A stretch of DNA of 64,000 bases from Mallotus nudiflorus (taxonomy: Eukaryota; Streptophyta; Magnoliopsida; Malpighiales; Euphorbiaceae), in the NCBI GenBank assembly GCA_947683625.1, contig CANTUR010000906.1, forward strand, positions 930,001 through 994,000, given 5' to 3'. Shown piece after piece: positions 37,545-49,128 of the stretch. The position numbers and the translations under genes were made by a program. The notes under the pieces are model-generated. The model made no database searches and was not told the DNA's origin. It saw only the letters and a list, made by a program, of their open reading frames with translations. Position 1 is the first letter of the stretch, and every line of letters begins with the position of its first letter.

Positions 37545-40500
37545 TTTCACGACCCAAAACAGGGGCCATGACCGGCGCTAGGGAACGGGAATTCTTTCGA
37601 ATCCGGAACCCGTAGCAAGCCTAAAAATAATAAAATAAACATGCAATAATAACAATAACAATATAATATGCAGCGGAAATAATAATCATAATATCATAAT
37701 ATCATTTTCATCATTGGATTTAATCAAAATCCCATCTCATAAATATATAATCTTTTAATACAAATCCAGTTTCAACATAATACATCTCTTTGAAATAAAA
37801 TACATGAAATCCAATACTTTAATTCACAACTACTGCAGTGTCTAGATAAAATAAATAAGACTCAAGTAGATAATTTACATAAAGAAGCCGGGGCGGAAGA
37901 AATCCGGCGTATCAACCTGCTACTGAGGTCTAAAGAAGTTGACTCTCCTGAAAAATAGTCAACGGAGGGGAGTCAGACCTCACTGAGTGAATTACTATAA
38001 TATATATACATACACACTAAATGATAATGCATACAATCAACAGTATATATATATCTAATATATATACAGGCAAATACACACAAATGCAGAAAATCATTTT
38101 ATATGTTTTATTGAAAATCATCTTTTATGAAGGATCACATAGAACCCTAGAATATCGCAACCTCAGAAATAGTGTTAAACAACACTCTGGCCATACAGGC
38201 TCACTTATTCCAAATATATCCACTTAATCCATTTGGACAGTAGACTGGCCCCGAGACACTAAGTTAATCAAGCTCCAGCAGTCTGACTGCCAGTGTGATT
38301 GGCCCCGAGACACTTGGTCAACCAAGCTCCAACAATCACACCTCCAAACCACATCTCACACATATCAATAATCACATCAAATCAATATCCACAGTTAGTT
38401 AGTATTATAGCCTAAATACTATAGGCGTACCGGTACGTACTCGGTCCTAGTGCTGCCCACTAGGTAGCACGTTCTATTGATATCCTTCATCATAAAACAT
38501 TCATTCACAAAAATAAATGATCCATGAATGTAAATGAAATAACAATATAATCCATATATATATACCAGAAATATACCAAAAGTAAACCAGGTATATTTCG
38601 AGTATATATACATCAAATGCATTCAATCAAATTATAAATTAAGCTGGAAATATATTTAAAAACATTTTAAGTATATTTTATTTACAAAACATGTATATAA
38701 TTTAATATATACCAAAAATAAACCAAAAATATACTTAATGTAAACTTAAGAAATAATCAAATTATTTATGCATATTTAATCAACATAAAACATGCATTTC
38801 TAAATCATGCATCCTAAGCATATATATATAAAATAGTAACTCACCTAATGCGCTCCACGAGACAGGTCCGACGGGCCTGGTCCACTAGCCCTCGGTCTCG
38901 GTGCAACTAAACAAGCAATAAATAATCGACATCAGAATAAACCCTAATAGAAATCCTAGAATTCAATATAGAGTATTTAACACAGAATCGAAAATTAGGG
39001 TTCGACTGGATATCACGTTTTACGAGAATTCTACCAAAAATCTGACAGAACCTCCCCTATAAAACGGACATCTCTCTACTCAAAAGAGTAGAGCCGACCC
39101 TGCAAAGAAATACACTTCGAAAAATAGGCTCAACATAATCAAAATCCCACGGTCGGACTCCAAACTACAGTCCACCGACCGGGGTCCACAAACACAGAAC
39201 ATATTCCAGATATACCAAAAATATCCTCACAACATAATAATACATCTCATAGGTATAAATTACATAATTAACCTTGAAACACTGTAAAAACCGATTAAAA
39301 CTCATTTTATTAGAAAAACCGTATATTATATATATAATTGAAAATAATTCACGAAAAATAGTTTTAATTAGTTAAAAATACCAAATATTTTGTAGAAATC
39401 ATTTTTATACCTTAAATAACTAATAAAACCAATTAAATTACATTTTTAGACAATTTAGGTTAAAATTACCAAAATACCCTTATATATATAAATATACTTA
39501 AATTACTTCAAAAATTCACCAAAAATCATACAATTATCCAAAATTAATTTTCTCAACATATTTATCAATAATATTAATAAGTAAACTCAATTAACCAATT
39601 AAATTCAATTAAAAACACATTTAACCCTAATTTCTTAAAATCACATAAACTTCAATAATTCAAAATAAATACTTAGAAATTCATAAAAATTCCAAATAAA
39701 TTCCTATAATTCATTTCAACACCTAATTCAACCATAAACTCCAATTTCATAATTTAAATAATTAATTTCCGAAAATTAGAAAATAATATTAAAATATTCA
39801 AAAATACCCAAAAATCCAAAAATTCTCCAAAAATTCTACAAAAATTTATACATGTATATTGAGCTACTAGGAACAACATTTGTGAAGGAATTTTTCATGA
39901 ATCAATCAATTCGAAGCTCAAAAAAATCAAAAACCCTAATAGGCCGAAATTGACAAAATCGAAACCTAAGCAATTCTAGACCATTTTAGCTCAAACCAAA
40001 GCTAGAATCACACTCACCGGAGCTCAAGGAGAAGAAAGAGACCAGTGGTGTCGAAAACGGTGGCCGGAATCGGCGTGATCGACGGTGGATCGATTTTCGG
40101 CTTCTCCGGCCAAAATCGACTTCCAGGCACCGGAAACGGCTTCCTCAGGCGGCGGAAATGGTTGGGGAAGATGGTGGCACACCGGACGGCACACCCACGG
40201 TGAAGAAACGATGTGACAGACGCCCGGACGGCAAGGAGAAGGATCAGGAGGAAGAAGGAGACTCGGGGGCAAATGTGTAATTTTCCAATTCTTTTGTAAT
40301 TTGATAAATTTTAATGTATATATGTATATATATATATATACTTTATACTATATATTAAAATAATATTAAATTACACACATCAAATATACACCACACACAT
40401 AAAATTTAATATTTTAATAATTTATACTAAATAAAATTTAATTAAATAACAATAAAACTAATAAATAATTAATAAAATATTAGGGAAATAATAAACCCTA

Positions 40501-40793
40501 ATTAAATAATTATACACACACGTAGGCTTTATTTAGTATTTAAAAATATGCATGAGTTCATGCAAGTCCGTAAATACATTTAAAATAATTAATAATACAT
40601 TGTTTACGTGAAAATTTCCCCAAAAATACAAGTCCCGGGAAAATTTTACGTAAAACACTGAAAATAATACACAGTAATAAAATAGGTTTTAAATACATAT
40701 TAACTCGTAAAAATATCATATAAAATACAGAAATTATTAACACTGCATATCCCGGTACAGTGTAAAAATATTTTAAAAACACGGGATATCACA
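37545..40793 (-). repeat. 5' LTR of element C
   Basis: Same length as the 3' LTR; the expected TGTCACG at its left plus-strand end reads tttcacg, a point change at the terminus next to the primer-binding site. It ends ATATCACA, then target duplication GCCTA. Hairpin modules lie at 37925-37981 and 39016-39094 on -. Confidence 0.96.
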
Positions 40794-41383
40794 GCCTAGT
40801 TGGCCATTTAGATTTTTGGGTTTAAGGTTCTACCGAGATTTTTCAAAAACTATACTTATACATTATAAATTAATTTCACTATAAACATATATAGTTTTAA
40901 AAGGTTTTCAAATCGTACAGCTCTTTTTATTGACTTACTCAGTGAGGTCTGATTGCCCTCAATTTATTTTTTTTTCAGGAGCTTGGGAGTTCGACCTCAG
41001 ACTACCTCCACGCTGGGTTTCTTCTTCACCGGCTATTTTATGTAGGTCATTGTAAGCTGTACCGTGTGTTAATCTAGGATGCTGCAATAGTATATGTACT
41101 AAGAATTTATATGGTTTAAACATAATTATGTAGTTTATTTGTATGAAACACGTTTATGAATGAGATTTAAATTCAATCTATAATACGAGATGTTGAAACA
41201 CATTTTTATTAAGCAGTTAAATTTGTGTATTTTGAGAAAAATCAGTTTGATAATATGTTCTGTTTTTAATTAAAGATTAAAATATGAATGGTTTTATTTT
41301 CTTTTCCTTTAGGCTTACTACGGGTTTCGGGGGCCCTATGCCTACCCATTCCCTAGTGCCGGTCACATGCCCTCGGGTTCGGG

Positions 41384-42050
41384 TAGAGGTAGAGGTAAAC
41401 CTAGAGGAGCAGCAGGTCACCATAAATAGAGAGAGCTACTTTTGTAGTAAGAGTTTAGCAGGGTGCAACAACTATACCCTAAGCTATGTTGCTTATGTAG
41501 CCTCTATATCAATAGGGAGTTCAGGGTATGTCAGACCCAGAGGTAGCTTTCTTCTACACTAGAGTTAAAAGGATTTTCTTTGATGGGACTTTAGACCCAT
41601 TTGATTTTCTTTACGAGATTGAGTCGACGACTTGGACTACATATACCGAGTATCAGAGGATTTTGATTATTAAGCTGTCAATTGAGGGGCTAACGTTGGA
41701 CTGGTTTGTTTAGGTGATTCAGCCCCATATGACTACATTGACATGGGCTCAGTTCAAAGAATGGTTCATGAAATGATTTTGCCTAGAGCTGATGCAAATG
41801 AGTTACAGACTTTGATTGATGAATATTTCTAGAGGTGACTGGTCAATAGAGGATTACATTAGAGAGTTTCTTCGGTTGTCCATATATGCCAAAGACATGA
41901 TAGATTTTGCCATCACCACATATGTTACTAGATTAGGTTTTACATTTATTGGGATGCCTACTACAGGCTTGACCCTCGAGTCAGTGGCTGAGCTAGCTAA
42001 GGAGATTGAGCTTAGGCTCATTAAGTAAGTAGTTTTACCTGATTTCTACC
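41384..42050 (+). pseudogene. Element A gag remainder
   Basis: Resumes in the Arg-Gly stretch (GRGKPRGAA), then SDPEVAFFYTRVKRIFFDG, LDPFDFLYEIES and DYIREFLRLSIYAKD, collinear with gag of C. Stops (TAG, TGA) occur at several places. After ELAKEIELRLIK the sequence jumps directly into the region before reverse transcriptase, so about 1 kb with linker, zinc knuckle and protease is deleted. Confidence 0.88.
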
Positions 42051-42052
42051 AG

Positions 42053-43480
42053 ATGAGAGGCACCAGAGTAAGGTGTCAGGGATATTTGGCATCGATCAGG
42101 GATATTATAGTAAAATCGACATCCATCTCAGATGTTCCTGTTGCATGTGAGTTTTTATATGTCTTCCCTGATGAATTACTAGGTTTACCACCTCACAAGG
42201 AGATTAAATTATGTATTGATGTGGTTCTAGGCACAACTCCTATCTCTATGCTACCTTATAGGATGGCTCCTGTAGAGTTAAAAGAGCAATTGCTGGACAA
42301 GGGTTTCATAAGACCCAGTACTTCTCCTTGGGGTGCACTAGTCCTATTTGTGAAGAAGAATGATGGTTCTCTAAGACTATGCATTGATTACATAGAATTG
42401 AAGAAGGTGACTGTTAAGAACAAGTATCCTCCTATGAGGATAGTTCTTTTCTAATATTAACTAAAGGTCAGGCCATCATCAATTACGGATCTATGAAGCT
42501 GATGTTCCTAAAATGGCATTTTATTCTAAATATGGCCACTATAAGTTTATGGTAATGTCCTTCGGATCAATTAATGCACCAGTAGCCTTTATAGATCTAA
42601 TGAATGGGGTGTTCAGACCATTCTTGGATTAGTTTAATATTATTTTCATTGATGATATACTAGTGTATTCAAAGAGTATGGAAGAACATATATATCACTT
42701 AAGAATAGTGCTACAGACATTAAGAGAACAACAACTTTATGCTAAGTTCTCAAAGTGTATTTTTGGCCGGAAAGTGTAGCATTGCTTAAGTATGTAATGT
42801 CTAAGGATAGCATACATGTTGATCCACAGAAGAATGAAGCAGTCTCTGAGTGGCTTAGACTGACAATAGTCATTGAGATTTAGAGTTTCTTAGGTTTGGT
42901 AAGGTATTATAGGAGGTTTGCCTAGGATTTTTTAGGGTTTACAACACCTATAACCTGCTTGACTTAGAAGAATGTGAAATTTATATGGTCCGACACATAT
43001 GAGAACAACTTCCAACTGTTAAAGGAGAAGTTTACTATAACTCCAGTGTTGACTTTGCCTAATGGAGTAGACAATTTCATTGTGTACTGTGATGCTTCTA
43101 GAGTTAGCCTAGGTTGTGTGTTAATGCAAAATGGAATGGTAGTGGCTTATGATTCTAGGCAGTTGAAGAAGCACAAGCAAAACTATGCTACTCATGACCT
43201 AGAGATGGCTGCTATAATCTTTGCTATCAAGATTTGGTGGCATTATCTGTACGGAGTAACATGCAAAATCTACATTGACCACAAGAGTTTGAAGTATATC
43301 TTTCAAAAGAGAGATTTTAATCTCAAATAAAAGAGATGGCTAGAACTTCTGAAGGATTATAATTATGATATCTTATACCATTTAGGCAAGGCTAATATGG
43401 TAGCAGATGCCTTGAGTAGGAAGTCCTTAGGTAGTCTTGCTCACATCAGTGTGGAAGAAGACCATTGATCTAAAAAATGC
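42053..43480 (+). pseudogene. Element A reverse transcriptase and RNase H remnant
   Basis: 42053-42454 reads SDVPVACEF, PPHKEIKLCIDVVLGTTPIS and KGFIRPSTSPWGALVLFVKK. FIDDILVYSKS lies at about 42646. 42974-43330 is RNase H with VYCDASRVSLGCVLMQNG, HDLEMAAIIFAIKIW and YIDHKSLKYIF, and VADALSRKS follows at about 43400. Frameshifts near 42450-42480 and 42780 and several stops. Here the last RNase H aspartate, lost in C, is still present. Confidence 0.92.
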
Positions 43481-43689
43481 ACAAGTTGGTGGATCAAGGG
43501 TTGATGATAGAGGATTGTTAGCTTAGTTTGGAGTTAGATCAGTATTGAGGGATAGGATTAAAGCAGCTCAGAGCCAAGATCCTGATTTGATTGAGCTTAT
43601 AGAGATAGTTCACTAAAGGAAGTTCACTAATTTTAATCTTTATGATGAAGGTGTGATATAAATGAGTGGGAAATGTGTTCTTGATGTGG

Positions 43690-44143
43690 ATAATTTAAAA
43701 GAAGAGATATTGAAAGAAGCTTAGTTTGCAGCCTCCTAGTTCCACTAAGATTTACCACAATATTAAGGATCTTTACTGGAGGGATGGAATAAAGAAAAAT
43801 GCAGTTGAATTTGTTTCTAAGTGCTTGATCTATCAACAAGTGAAAGAAGAGCATTAAAGGCATTCTAGGAAGCTTCAATCTCTTCCAATTCCTGAGTGGA
43901 AATGGGAGAGAGTCACTATGGATTTTATAATAGGGTTACCTCATTCAAAGGATGGGAATGTTTCCATTTGGGTGAGAATGGATAGGTTAACCAAGTCAGC
44001 TCATTTTCTGCCAATTAAAGCTACTTTTTCAGTGGCCAAGTTGGCTAGACTTTACATTAAGAATATTATGTGTCTTCATGGGGTGCCTGTTTCTATTATT
44101 TTTTATAGAGGTTTGGTGTTTACCTCTCGATTTTGGCAGAAAT
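43690..44143 (+). pseudogene. Element A integrase, 5' part
   Basis: Zinc-domain remnants precede MDFIIGLPHSKDGN, DRLTKSAHFLPIKA and CLHGVPVSIIFYRGLVFTS at 43918-44148, where the usual second catalytic Asp is Tyr (FYRG versus SDRG). The frame is cut by element D at 44144, after the FTSRFWQK motif. Confidence 0.9.
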
Positions 44144-44884
44144 TGTAAGCACCTGTTAATCCGTGTTTTTTTCATGTATTTTTAGATAGGCTTTGTTTTG
44201 ATTATCAAAAAATTTTAAAATAAAAATTATCAAACTATAAATGACTTATCAGGAACAAAAACTCTTGGATGAAGGGGATTTTTGGGGATTAAAGACACTA
44301 CGGAATAAAGGAGGAAAAAAAGAGGAAAAAAAGAGGAAAAAAAAATGAAAGAAACATTGCTAGAAAAGAAAAAAAAAAGAAAAAAGAAACTGCTAAGTTT
44401 TTTTTTTAAAAAAAAATCTTTCAAATTAAAAGAGAGATATGTTCTTGAGTTTTATAAATACAACACGTCTAGTGATATCCAAAATTAATCAAGAAGTTAA
44501 TTTTCAACGGTGATTCCTACTTTGAAGGGTAATTAAATTTTACAACCTCATCCCATTTCTTCCCCTTATTCTATTTTATTCTTTTATTTTCTTTGATTTC
44601 ATTTTATTATTTTATTATCTACTAATTCTTTTATTCTATTTTGCATTTTGTTTTGTGATTTTGATTGTGATGGGCATAACCAAAACCGTGGAGTGAATAC
44701 ATGTGGAAAATGCATAAAGATCCATGGGATGTTATGGATTTAAATATGTAGCCATTTTAATTCGATTTTAGGTTTTTAATATTTTTATTTTTTTATGTTC
44801 TTTTTTATTATTTATTTAGTTTATTTGGGCATGTAATTAATTTGTTTTAATTTATGTACGCAGGAATTGTAATAGCCCTAATAA

Positions 44885-46383
44885 TGGGTATTGATATTAG
44901 CAATAATCAATCTTAATTTTGATCATTTGATTTGTTTATTTAAGTGTGTATAAGTTAAGACTCCATTGGAAGTTAAAATGAAGTATGATTATCTTGGGTT
45001 GATTCGACCTCTGAGATTTAAAAAGGCTTTTGACATCCTTAGAGCTTTATAATGAGAAAGTTGTCTTATTCACATTTGACATAGACATCTTGAGATTTAT
45101 GAATTAGGCTTGTTTGTTAAAATTTGAGTTCATTTGGGTATGCAAATATTAAGTCAAAATCAACGAATGTAGTAGCCATTTCAGATTGCATAACTCTTAG
45201 TATTTTAAACATATCTTTAGCTACAAAAATCCAATTGATGTGATCCAAAATGATATGGAAAGCTAAGTCAAATATCTACAAATTTAATGAAGAAATTTGG
45301 GAAAATTCAAATGTCTACAATATAAAATCATGGCTTCAACTGGTGCACGGCTGTTTGACAGTTGTCTGCATTTTAATTGCACAAATCTTAGTATTTTGTA
45401 CATATCTTAAGCTACAGAAGTCAAATTAAAGTGATTCAAAATGATATGAAAATATAAATCAGATATACATAATTTAATTAAGAAATTATGGGCAAATTCA
45501 AACATCTCTAATAGAAAATCATGGCTTCACCTTGTGCATAGTTGTCTAATAGTAGTCTGTATTTTAGATTGCATATCTCTTAGTATTTTGGACATATTTT
45601 TAGCTACTGAAGTCCAATTAAGGTTATTCAAAATGATATAGAAATATAATTCAAATATATACTAGTTTTATGAAGAAAGTATGGGCAAATTCAAATGTCT
45701 TTAGTAGCCATTCATAGTTTCAATCTATGTATAGTTGTCTAATAGCACCACTTTAAAAAATTCAAAATATAGATATTGGACATATTATTTGCACCTCTAA
45801 CAACTATATTTTTTACCATTTGTCTATATAAACACCTCTAGAGCTAAATGGAAGTTAATAACCTTATTTATCATTCATTCTTTCTTAAGCATTCAATTGA
45901 GCTCTCAAATTCTCTTAAATAATTTTTTGTTTGTATAACTCTTGTGAGAGTTGGTTTATGATAGATTATAAGTGAAGTGAGATTTATTTATAAAGGAATT
46001 GATTTAAGTATTTACCATTAAAACACTTAGGATTTAGTGAGATTTATTTCTAAAGGAATTGGTTTAAGTGTTGTCCATTGAAACACTTGAGATTTAGTTT
46101 TTGAGTGAGTCTTGAAAAATCAAGTTGTAAGGTAGTAAGAGTGAGCCATAAAAATCTTGTGTAATCTTAATCTTGTGAATAAGATAATGGGTGATTGAAA
46201 ATCTTAACTTGGGGATAAGTTAGGTGGAGACGTTGGATTGTTATTGAATCCAAACTCCTTAAATTTTTGTGTTCTTCATTCTTCCTTCTCAACTTCCATT
46301 CAATTCTTACAAAGAATTCTTTTAATTTCTTATTTTTGTTTGATATTCCTATTCACCCCCCCTTTAGGACTCTTTTTAGTAGG
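44885..46383 (+). mobile_element. 1.5 kb insert in the LTR of D, probably a solo LTR or short non-autonomous element
   Basis: The 3' LTR of D lacks this block between 'gaattgtaatag' and 'aatagtgaaac'. It ends with 'attcctattcacccccccttt' and an 'actctttttagtagg' tail, a sequence style seen at the 3' ends of some plant copia LTRs. Flanks aataa/aatag suggest an imperfect 5-bp target duplication. No coding capacity. It contains three tandem units of about 191 bp. Confidence 0.6.
45188..45755 (+). repeat. Three tandem repeats of about 191 bp
   Basis: Units begin at 45188 (gcataactcttagtatttt), 45379 (gcacaaatcttagtatttt) and 45571 (gcatatctcttagtatttt), spacing 191 and 192 bp. Each continues with 'acatat...tagctac..aa.tc.aatt', 'caaaatgatat' and 'aaatcatggcttca' blocks. 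Roughly 80% similar by eye. Confidence 0.88.
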
Positions 46384-47396
46384 AATAGTGAAACCCTTTA
46401 TTTTTTTGCACTTAAAATTGGCTAGAAATTTAGTTCAATTTGGTAAAATCCTAACAAATGAATAATGGCTTTAGATTAATTTAAACTGCATGTAATTAAA
46501 ATTAGGGTTAGAAATCATTGAATGTATGTTTTTTATTCATTATTTGGGCTTGTTTGTTTATTTTTGTGCGTTTTGAGCCCCAAACCCACATTTAGGTTCT
46601 AACTTATAATTAATAGGTTTTTAAAATTGGATTTAGATTTAATTAACTGTAAAATCAAATTTGGCCCATTAGATTAATTTAGACTTAGGCCCATTTTTTA
46701 GCTATTAAAATTAATTTAGACATAACCCAATCCATTAAAGCATTTTTTTTCCTTTTCCTTTTAAATAAATAGATTTAAGATCATTTCACTTAAATTAAAA
46801 TTAATTAGAACTAGGCCCATTTATTCAAACCCATTCCAATTCATTTATATAAATTAGTAGATTTAGGCTGACTTTAGATAATTAAAATAGATAGAAAGAA
46901 GTTCACTAATTTAATTAAAATATAGGTCCACCTTTAGTTTTCCATTTCACTTGTAAATAAAAATATAGACTTAGCTAATCTAATTAAAATTAATATAATT
47001 TATACTAATTTTGGGACATCTCATTATATGAATGTAATTTTTATGTGCCATTTCACAACTAGTTGTCTTAGGTTAGATGAATGATGATTAGGCATTAAAA
47101 TGAAATTGCATGTAATTAAAGAATAAGGTAATAATTCATAAACTAATTCTAAATGAACACAAGACTATGAGAAGTTGGTATTTCGTATCTAGAATCTTCT
47201 ATTTATGGTGGCAACTTTCTTTTAGAGAATCAAGTTATCACCGCCTTCAATTTGTCCCAGTTATTACCTTGGATGACAACTCCTCATCTCTACCCTATGT
47301 CTTTGGGATATAGTAGTGTGTTCTTTAGAGCCTTAAGCTCAAAAAGTGTCGCAGTTGCTAAAATCTTGGACGCGTGCTAAACCCCATTGTTTACAG

Positions 47397-47408
47397 TGGT
47401 GATTCTAC
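47397..47408 (+). promoter_or_regulatory. Candidate primer-binding site of element D
   Basis: TGGTGATTCTAC follows the LTR end (ttaca) by one base. It resembles the TGGCGACTCCAC-type sites of many plant gypsy elements, with two or three C-to-T changes. Confidence 0.55.
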
Positions 47409-47914
47409 TTGTGTTCTTTAAAATTATTTTATTAATTATTATTTTATTCTTGCATTCATTTTCATGTCCCTATTAACTGATGATGTTGGTTTATGATTCC
47501 ATTAACTTTATAGAGTTATAGATTGGCTAACCATCACTTTTAGCCTTAACTCGATCTAAGAGAGATTGTTGGGCTTATCTAACCAGAGTCTGTAACCCAA
47601 GTCATAAAGGGGATAGTCTTTTCTCGAGTTTGCAAAGGATGCCAGACCCCTTTGACCTTGGCTTGTAACTCAAGTCTTAAAAGAGGACATCTTGCTAAGA
47701 GGACCTTGATTTTTCACTAGACTTAACCACATATAATGGCCTAGTTATTTCCCTTAGGATTTATGCAAATTGCTTATGATTATTGTCATGAGGTATTCCT
47801 ATTTATAAAAGCCTATGCCCATACTTTTAGAGCCCATTTTGGGCCAATGAAGATTGGGCTAGAGCTTTATACTTAGAAATGTTTTTTCTATGCTTTTATT
47901 GCTTTGAGAGATTT

Positions 47915-48131
47915 AGCATGCACATCGGTTCTTGATATCCCCTATTGATATTAAGGCCAAAACCAAAAATCCTAAGAAAAGAGACTCACCATTAAACTTG
48001 TATGTAAGAGGAATAAGGTTGGAGCATGCACATCGGTTCTTGATATCCCCTATTGATATTAAGGCCAAAACCAAAAATCCTAAGAAAAGAGACTTACCAT
48101 TAAACTTGTGTGTAAGAGGAATAAGGTTGGA
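47915..48131 (+). repeat. 108 bp tandem duplication in the leader of D
   Basis: 'agcatgcacatcggttcttg' occurs at 47915 and 48023, and the two 108-bp units differ at only a few bases (for example gactcacc versus gacttacc), so the duplication is recent relative to the element. Confidence 0.95.
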
Positions 48132-48301
48132 AGGATGTATGTACACTTGACTTGTTACTTGTATACTTGACTTGATTCGGTATTTATTACTTACTACATA
48201 GCACATGCATCATATATAGTTCATGGATCATACTAATACTTTATTTTTCAGCCATCATAGATTCATTAGGGTCTTCCTATGTTTAGAAATAAAGTAGTAG
48301 C

Positions 48302-49128
48302 AAACTAGTGAGAACTGATTCAAGTTCGAAATCAATAGCCAAAGACATCCTTAGAAAATTAGAAAAAAGCCCCATTAATCCACTTTACCTAGAAGCTACA
48401 CTAACTCCAACAACTCAAATAAAAGAGATGGAGCAACAAAAAGGAGGAAATTGGACCTTAAAAGACATTAAGGGAGTTTTAATGGATGACATAAGAGCAA
48501 TGATGCAAGATGAACTGAGATAAGCTTTGGTTGGGTTAGCACCACATCCTGCTGCTGCTATACCACCAGCTGCTGCCACACCACATGCTACTATTGTCCT
48601 ACCTATCATAGATGAAATACTTATTAATAATGATAATGTTAAGGATCCACCACTGAATATTACTAGGAATGTACTTGTGAAGATGAAATTTGAGGATATT
48701 GAAAACTACATGGTAGAGAAAGCAAAGAAAGAATCACTTGAGCTGGTTCAGGAACTTGAGTCCAAATAAATGCAAGCACTGACTCAGAAAATGTTTAAAA
48801 TGGAAGAGCTGATAAAAAGGCAAGGCATGGGTTACTCATTCGACTTTGATGATATACTATACATGAAAAGTGATAAGCTTCCAGATAAATTTAAAATGCT
48901 TCAACATTAGAAGTTTAATGGTACCAAAGATCAATGGATACACCTTAGCCAATATACCACAACTATGAGCACTACAAAAGCCCCATTAACATTGGTCACT
49001 AAATTATTTGTACTATCTTTGGAAGGCATGGCTATAAATTGGTATCATGGATTAGAGAAATCTATCCAGGTTGACTACAGAGAATTATGCATTACTTTCT
49101 TAAAGTAATATAACTATAACACTAAGCT
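48302..49128 (+). pseudogene. Element D gag, 5' part
   Basis: An N-terminal region (GNWTLKDIKGVLMDDIRAMM), a Pro/Ala-rich segment (HPAAAIPPAAATPHATIV), then the gag domain: KFNGTKDQWIHLSQYTTTM, LFVLSLEGMAINWYHGLE. In-frame stops at about 48521, 48767 and 48908 show decay. Split by solo LTR F and resumed at 52354. Confidence 0.8.

Larger units (their letters stand above)
29300..40793 (-). mobile_element. Element C: complete Tekay/Del-lineage Ty3/gypsy chromovirus
   Basis: Two LTRs of equal length (3249 bp), perfect target duplication GCCTA (29295-29299 and 40794-40798), primer-binding site at 37529-37540 and polypurine tract at 32549-32560. The gag-pol frame between them has the gypsy order: protease, reverse transcriptase, RNase H, integrase, chromodomain. 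Total 11,494 bp on the minus strand, inserted in LTR B. By eye the LTRs differ at roughly 2% of positions, mostly transitions, so it is the youngest datable insertion here. Seven in-frame TAG codons and changed catalytic residues make it non-autonomous now. Confidence 0.97.
26588..41383 (+). mobile_element. Solo LTR B (related Tekay family) in gag of element A, itself interrupted by element C
   Basis: It starts TGTAATACCC and its last recognisable bases are 'cctcgggttcggg'; the final bases (normally gtgaca) are deleted. Left flank ataga (26583-26587) and right flank taga (41384-41387) agree with a 5-bp target duplication that lost one base. Without C and its duplicated target the LTR is about 3.3 kb. 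It has (TTA)n, (TG)n and (TA)n runs in its U3-like part, a GC-rich leader at 27110-27460, a hairpin module at 28536-28610, a triple repeat at 29085-29280, and a second hairpin at 40944-40998. It is clearly diverged from the C family. Confidence 0.85.
44144..47395 (+). repeat. 5' LTR of element D
   Basis: TGTAAGCACC to TTGTTTACA. Against the 3' LTR it lacks about 350 bp just inside the left end (equivalent to about 58582-58940) and carries a foreign 1.5 kb insert at 44885-46383. Shared blocks include 'ttttagataggctttgtttt' (44183 and 58968) and the 'tcccagttattacc' box at 47255. Confidence 0.88.

Noticed and set aside
47915..48131. Two direct repeats considered as a CRISPR-like array
   Set aside because: Only two adjoining 108-bp copies without spacers, in a plant retroelement: a plain tandem duplication.
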